64,000 nt of DNA from Patagioenas fasciata (taxonomy: Eukaryota > Chordata > Aves > Columbiformes > Columbidae), in NCBI RefSeq assembly GCF_037038585.1, contig NC_092520.1, positions 9,192,501-9,256,500 of the forward strand. Reading direction: 5' to 3'. The notes beneath the pieces were generated by a model. The model saw only the letters and a list, made by a program, of their open reading frames with translations, searched no databases and was not told the origin of the DNA. Numbering within the stretch: the first letter of the stretch is position 1; every line of letters starts with the position of its first letter. The position numbers were made by a program, and so were the translations under genes. Positions 59,001 through 64,000 of this stretch are shown one piece after another.

Positions 59001-59544
59001 GCTGTGCAATTTTTAATATACTCTTTGATTCATGTTACTTGGTAGACTAGATTTGCTAAAAATTTTAAGCTTGTATTTACCAAAAGCAACTGCAGACTAT
59101 ACTAAATGCCTGCAAGATAAAGTCTAGCTTGCATTTTGCTGGGAAAAATGGAACTGACTGGGAAAACAAGGATTCAGGCCTAACACAGAGACATCATGGA
59201 CATCTGCAAAGCGGGACCTATTTTGCACTTTGCTGAAAAGAAAAGATTCAGACAAAACGACACCTTCAAGGATATGGGCCAAAACCAATGTGTACAACTG
59301 AACAAAACAAAGGCCCACGTGGAGTCAGGGAAAAAGGGTCCAATGGGGCACAAAGGACCTGGTGGTGAAATATTGCCATTGGACTGAATCACGGTGTGAA
59401 TGGTCTGTAAAGATATAAATGTTTGTAGTTCTCTATGCTTGGGTGGACCTCTGCGCAGGTACCAGCTTGAGCCAGCCCTCCCGCTCTTCTACTCCATTAC
59501 ATTTTTTATTTTCTGAGAATTTTGTTTCCTGAAAGTCTGTTTTA
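56001..59544. other. Intergenic sequence
   Basis: No gene is recognised. A GC-richer patch at 56220-56450 has overlapping frames on both strands but no known match. The stretch 59130-59540 has a few LTR-like motifs (CCAAT near 59284, GATATAAATG near 59420) and may be a decayed repeat. Confidence 0.45.
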
Positions 59545-59550
59545 CATGCC
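59545..59550. repeat. Target-site duplication, left copy (CATGCC)
   Basis: Identical to 59889-59894 and directly next to the TG end of the LTR. Confidence 0.9.
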
Positions 59551-59888
59551 TGTCGGGGACTACGGTGGGTCCGTGGATTCCCTGACGGAGGGCATGGGAA
59601 CAGAAATTAGCCTTGAAGATATGAAGGCCTACCCGTGAGAAAGATGGGAGTAAAGGAGTATTCGGAGATGTTAAGGATGTACCCGTGAGAGAGAAGGGAG
59701 TAAAAGAGTAACATTGATGATAGCAAAATTAGCCAAAGAGATGTTACTGCTGTAACTTGTAACCAATAGTGAAGAGACACATGAATTGGTAAAACTGTAT
59801 AAAAATGCACTTGTGGCAATAAATGACATCTACTACTTTCATCCTGGAAGAACTTGGTCTATGTCGTTTGTCCATCTCAACCACAACA
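59551..59888 (+). mobile_element. Solo LTR of an endogenous retrovirus, 338 bp, with 6-bp TSD
   Basis: The element begins TGTCGGGGACTACGG and ends ACCACAACA. It is flanked by perfect CATGCC copies at 59545-59550 and 59889-59894. Inside, in the expected order, are a 50-base-period direct repeat in U3, CCAAT at 59763-59767, TATAAAAA at 59798-59805 and AATAAA at 59818-59823. The very short TATA-to-AATAAA distance, the size near 330 bp and the 6-bp duplication recall alpharetrovirus-like and ERVK-type LTRs of birds. No internal viral genes are present, so it is a solo LTR. The intact ends suggest a fairly recent insertion. Confidence 0.92.
59631..59710 (+). repeat. Direct repeat in LTR U3, period 50
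   Basis: Two 30-base units start at 59631 and 59681, each beginning ACCCGTGAGA and ending in GGGAGTAAAGGAGTA or a close variant. They are probably duplicated enhancer elements. Confidence 0.85.
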
Positions 59889-59894
59889 CATGCC
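59889..59894. repeat. Target-site duplication, right copy (CATGCC)
   Basis: Identical to 59545-59550 and directly after the CA end of the LTR. Confidence 0.9.
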
Positions 59895-60062
59895 ATTAAG
59901 GGCCTCACCTGAAAGTTTGCCACTGGAGCTTTAAAAATAGGCTCCAGAGAGAACGGTTATCAGGGAGAGAGAATCCTGAACGTTTGCGCTGTGATGGACG
60001 TAGGCCTGGCCTAAGAGTTTGTCTCCGGAGCTCCAGGACACAGCCCCTGGAGCGAACGGTTA

Positions 60063-60622
60063 TCACAGAATCACAGAATGTCAGGGATTGGAAGGAACCT
60101 TGAAAGCTCATTCAGTCCAATCCCCCTGCCGGAGCAGGAACACCCAGATGAGGTTACACAGGAAGGTGTCCAGGCGGGTTTGAATGTCTGCAGAGAAGGA
60201 GACTCCACAACCCCCCTGGGCAGCCTGGGCCAGGCTCTGGCACCCTCACTGAGAAGAAGTTTCTTCTCAAATTTAAGTGGAACCTCCTGTGTTCCAGTTT
60301 GAACCCATTACCCCTTGTCCTACCATTGGCTGTCACCGAGAAGAGCCTGGCTCCATCCTCCTGACACTCACCCTTTATATATCTGTAAACATTAATGAGG
60401 TCACCCCTCAGTCTCCTTTTCTCCAAGCTCCAGAGCCCCAGCTCCCTCAGCCTTTCCTCACACGGGAGATGCTCCACTCCCTTCAGCATCTTTGTTGCCC
60501 TGCACTGGACCCTCTCCAGCAGTTCCCTGTCCTTCTGGAACTGAGGGCCCAGAACTGGACACAATATTCCAGATGTGGTCTCACCAGGGCAGAGTAGAGG
60601 GGAAGGAGAACCTCTCTCGAGG
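60063..60622 (-). mobile_element. CR1 3' fragment, inverted
   Basis: TCACAGAATCACAGAATGTC is followed by the 3' UTR and RT C-terminal part. On the minus strand it reads [13 protein letters not shown]-like sequence (with a Gly/Ala-type change) and [20 protein letters not shown]. It is closely similar to the direct copy at 3474-4167. Confidence 0.93.
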
Positions 60623-63381
60623 GGAAACACCTGAAAGTTTGCTTTGTGAATGGATACAGGCACCTGGAAAGAAGGTAAGCAGCATTCGGCTTGGTATATT
60701 TCCCCATGCAGTAAATAATGGAGTGAGCCTGCTGCCAAACTCTTTTAAGTCATGCTTCTCTCTAAGAAATCTAAACAATGTTCTGCAGCAAGAAGAACCC
60801 TGAAGTCACTCCCCTGTGACAAGTATTTATGATTTTTATTTTGTTCAGCTTTATAAAAGATACAGGCTCACTGCTTAAGCCTCTGTGTGCCTCCAGAGTG
60901 GTGAAAAATCGGTGGATAATTTTGAATTTGGTGTTGCCAGGACATTCTTGGAATGTAAAGCATCCTGGCTGAGACGGGCTGCTGGGCCAGGGGTGGTGGC
61001 ACAGGAGAGGCAGTGGCACAGATTTTTTCTCTTCTCATTTTCTTAATTGCAGACTGTGATATTCTGCTATACTACAAGGTGAAGAATGAGTTTATAGGGA
61101 CGGATCCCTATGACCCATATCAGTGACATGTGGCAGACAGCCATCACGGTGAAGAGCTCAAGCCTATGCTGAGTGCACTCAGGTCTCTGCTGTGGGTTTG
61201 GGCTGAGACAACGCTCCAGGGTGGCCTTTGAGAGCGATCCCGGACCCTTCCTTAGTATGACATACATAATACTAACATCTATCTCCTTCTCCTCCCATGG
61301 CTCTTTGAGGTGTTCAGCTCCCAAAGTAGCTGGATTGAGGCTGAATTGTTTGGGTCTGAAAGGTGCCTTTCCAACAGTGAAAAATGAGGTTCAGAGTGAA
61401 TTTGTGGGATCTCTGGAAATCTCAGTGATTTTATGAAAAAATCTGCAGGAGTTACAGATTAAAGTACCATTTATTGTTCTGATTGCTGACTACGTGAATA
61501 CAGCCTGGGTGCCTGTGCGTTGAGCGGGACTCTGACACATCTCTGGTTTGAATAACACCAGCCAGTGCTACAATTCTGCCATCAAACCCAGTTCCAGCAG
61601 TCTCTTCCCTGCCAGTGGTTTGTCAGCTAGATTCGTTAGGTCGGGAGTAAACAGCCCTGTTGTTCTCAGTGTACAAAAAGCGGAGATCAGATAGGCAAAA
61701 TTGGGTGCGAATTCTAAATAAAAGGGAAATTCCTTCCTCCTACCACCATTTTTCATCAGTGGATAACTAATAAGGAAGAATTTTTTGCATAGTAACGCTT
61801 CACCGTAGAACTGGGCTTTACAGATTAGCTATAATTGCTTCTGTGCACTCAAATAATTGAATATAAATCAATTACCACCATTTTAGGTATTTGAACAGCC
61901 AAGCTCGCTCTATGAAGAAAACCCTTTCTCTCCTGTTTAATAGCCAGACCTTTAGCTTCTTTGTTTATCCACATATCTGGGACAAATGATTCTAACTCAG
62001 CCATTAATTAGTGATTTTATCAAGATTTTCCTTTCATGACTGAAAGGTCAGGACACCCTTGAAGCAAAACAAATGTCTGTGATTTGCACATGAAGTCAAG
62101 GCTTGTGAGGAAGAAGCCTCAGAAAATGACTTAAAGGGTAGAGGTTTAATTTGGGGTGGCTGCTTGTAAGAACACGCCTGGTGCGCTAAGAACAAATGTG
62201 ATGACCGGATAGCCTGGATTTTATCCACAAGTCTGTGATTAATATTTGTTATGGATTAGACGACCCTTCAGACCCAGAGCAAACTGATAGAAACACCAGG
62301 CACAAGGGCTGAAGTAAAAGTTGGGCCAGAGGAGCATGGCCCTGACCTCAATATAATTTATTTCTATTGTATTTCTCCAACACCCTTCGGCTGTCAGATG
62401 CGCATGCTGGCTCCTGGGTGCCAAGAAGAACAGGTTTTACTGTGGGACAAATTATACCTGACTAATGCAGATCAGCTGGGGTTATAAGTAAGATTCAATT
62501 TTGTTAAATAAGAGAGATATGAGTGACTAGGCGAAGAGAAGGGAAGGGTTTTTCTGGGCAGAGGTAATTCAGATATCAATTGCTAGGCTCAACATCATGT
62601 TAGGATGCCATAGCAATCCTTTCTGGGCTTGAAATAGGTATTACTATTGCCACATTATTACCTGTATTGATATATTTTTCTTGTATTTATGCTATTTTTA
62701 TCCCTGTTTTCAAATCACCTCCTTTTTAAAAAGAAAAAGAACCAATTAGGAACAGAGGACTTGTTCTGCACTGAGAGAAATCCAAACAGCTTGTTCTGCA
62801 AACAGAGAAATTCAAAATGATGTGCTATAACTATCCTTGCTCTAAATTAGAAAACAGAACACAGTTCCTAAATATTCAACTTGCGCTTTTCCTACACAAA
62901 TTTAATCTCCTACTAGTTAATGCATCTGGTAGGGCAGCCACCCAGCAATTTCTCATTTCAGTGAGGAATCCTTCTAAAGGAGTTTTTCTTGTGCAAAACT
63001 GGAAAAGAGAAAAAAACCTATTCAATTGCCACTGCTCGAGTCCCCGGTAAAACGCGATGTACCAGTGACAGGACCTTCTCAGCCAGGCAAGACCTACAAA
63101 GTCCTCTACAGCCCTCAAGCGGTTCACTTTGAATCCTGCACGTTGGGAAAGCAATGCCCTGGCCTCGGCAAGGAGGCTCTCAGGGCAGGCACAGCCTTTC
63201 CCACACCAGGTAAGTCACTTAAGGAATTTGCTGTGCCCTCGCCAGCCTTTCCTTTCCTCTCCAGCCCCATGAGCTGCAGGGAGGATGCACCAAGTTCCAG
63301 CAACTTCAGTTTCTCAGCTGCGTGTCCAGCTATGGAACAAGCTGGAGCACAGAAACCTTTTTTCTTTTTAAGAAACTAATG
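60623..63381. other. Intergenic sequence
   Basis: No gene is recognised. A GC-richer open stretch at 63040-63209 ends in a strong splice-donor-like CCAG/GTAAGT, but has no known protein similarity. Confidence 0.5.
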
Positions 63382-64000
63382 AAATTCACCAAAGGCAAGT
63401 GTAGGGTCCTGCACCTGGGGAGGAGTAACCCCAGGCACCAGTACAGGTCAGGGATGGACCTGCTGGAAAGCAACATTTCAGAGAAGGACTTGGGAGTCCT
63501 GGTCAACAACAGGTTGGCCAAGAGTCAACAATGTGCCCTTGTGGCCAAGGCGGCCAACGGTACCTGGGGTGTATTAGGAAAAGTGTGACCAGCAGGTCCA
63601 GGGAGGTTGTTCCTCCCCCTCTACTCTGCTCTGGGGAGGCCCCATCTGCAGTACTGGGTCCAGTTCTGGGCTCCCCAGTTTAAGGACAAGGAATTACTGG
63701 AGAGAGTCCAGCCGAGTGCTACAAAGATGATGAGGGGTCTGGAGCATCTTTCTTATGAGGAGAGACTGAGAGAGCTGGGTCTGTTCAGCCTGGAGAAGCT
63801 GAGAGGGGATCTCATCAATGTTTATAAATATCTCAAGGGTGGGTGTCAAAAGGATGGACCAGAGTCCTTTCAGTGGTGCCCAACGATAGGATGAGGGGCA
63901 ATGGGACAGACTGAAGCACAGGAGGTTCCATCTAAATATGAAGAGAAACTTCTTTAGTTTGAGGATGCCAGAGCCCAAGTCACTTGGTTTGTTCAGCCTG
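63382..64000 (+). mobile_element. CR1 3' portion, cut by the window end
   Basis: The fragment reads AAATTCACCAAAGGCAAGTG, then RT C-terminal sequence ([36 protein letters not shown]), broken by stops and frameshifts. At about 63975 the order jumps from GATGCCAGAGCCC to sequence ending TTGTTCAGCCTG, which suggests a rearrangement or a second copy. The element continues beyond the window. Confidence 0.88.

Noticed and set aside
1-64000. CRISPR arrays, operons, phage or plasmid genes, tRNA or rRNA genes
   Set aside because: Looked for and not seen. All repeated sequence fits CR1, LTRs, one local duplication or simple repeats of a bird genome.

Overview
This is vertebrate nuclear DNA, almost certainly from a bird. 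Coding exons are short and separated by long introns with GT...AG borders. The main repeat is the CR1 LINE, with more than 25 fragments in both orientations and the characteristic ATTCTATGATTCT-type 3' end. There are also endogenous-retrovirus LTRs. Nothing prokaryotic is present: no operons, no CRISPR, and no tRNA or rRNA genes that I can see.

Left third (1-18903): the 3' part of PRCP on the + strand (lysosomal Pro-X carboxypeptidase, family S28). Eight coding exons join in one frame to 436 codons and carry all three catalytic residues. The first coding exon, with the signal peptide, was not found and should lie to the left of the window. Two AATAAA signals follow the stop codon.

Middle (about 19-51.5 kb): a gene-poor interval of CR1 fragments, two solo LTRs (one complete with a 5-bp target-site duplication), a roughly 470-bp local duplication, and stretches of unique sequence, some of which look like possible conserved non-coding elements.

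About 51.6-53.2 kb: a CpG island holding the single-exon gene FAM181B (+ strand, 348 aa). It includes the conserved FAM181 core and a segment resembling the YAP omega-loop that binds TEAD transcription factors. PRCP followed by FAM181B on the same strand matches the order I know from human 11q14.1, which supports both calls.

Right end (53.2-64 kb): gene-desert sequence with more CR1 copies and a small, well-preserved solo LTR with a perfect 6-bp target-site duplication. The window ends inside a CR1 copy.

The two genes show no functional link. They are neighbours by conserved synteny only. I found no convincing new biological system. The points most worth a second look are the two LTRs with exact target-site duplications, the local duplication, the TEAD-binding-like motif in FAM181B, and the octamer/SOX-rich non-coding blocks flanking FAM181B.
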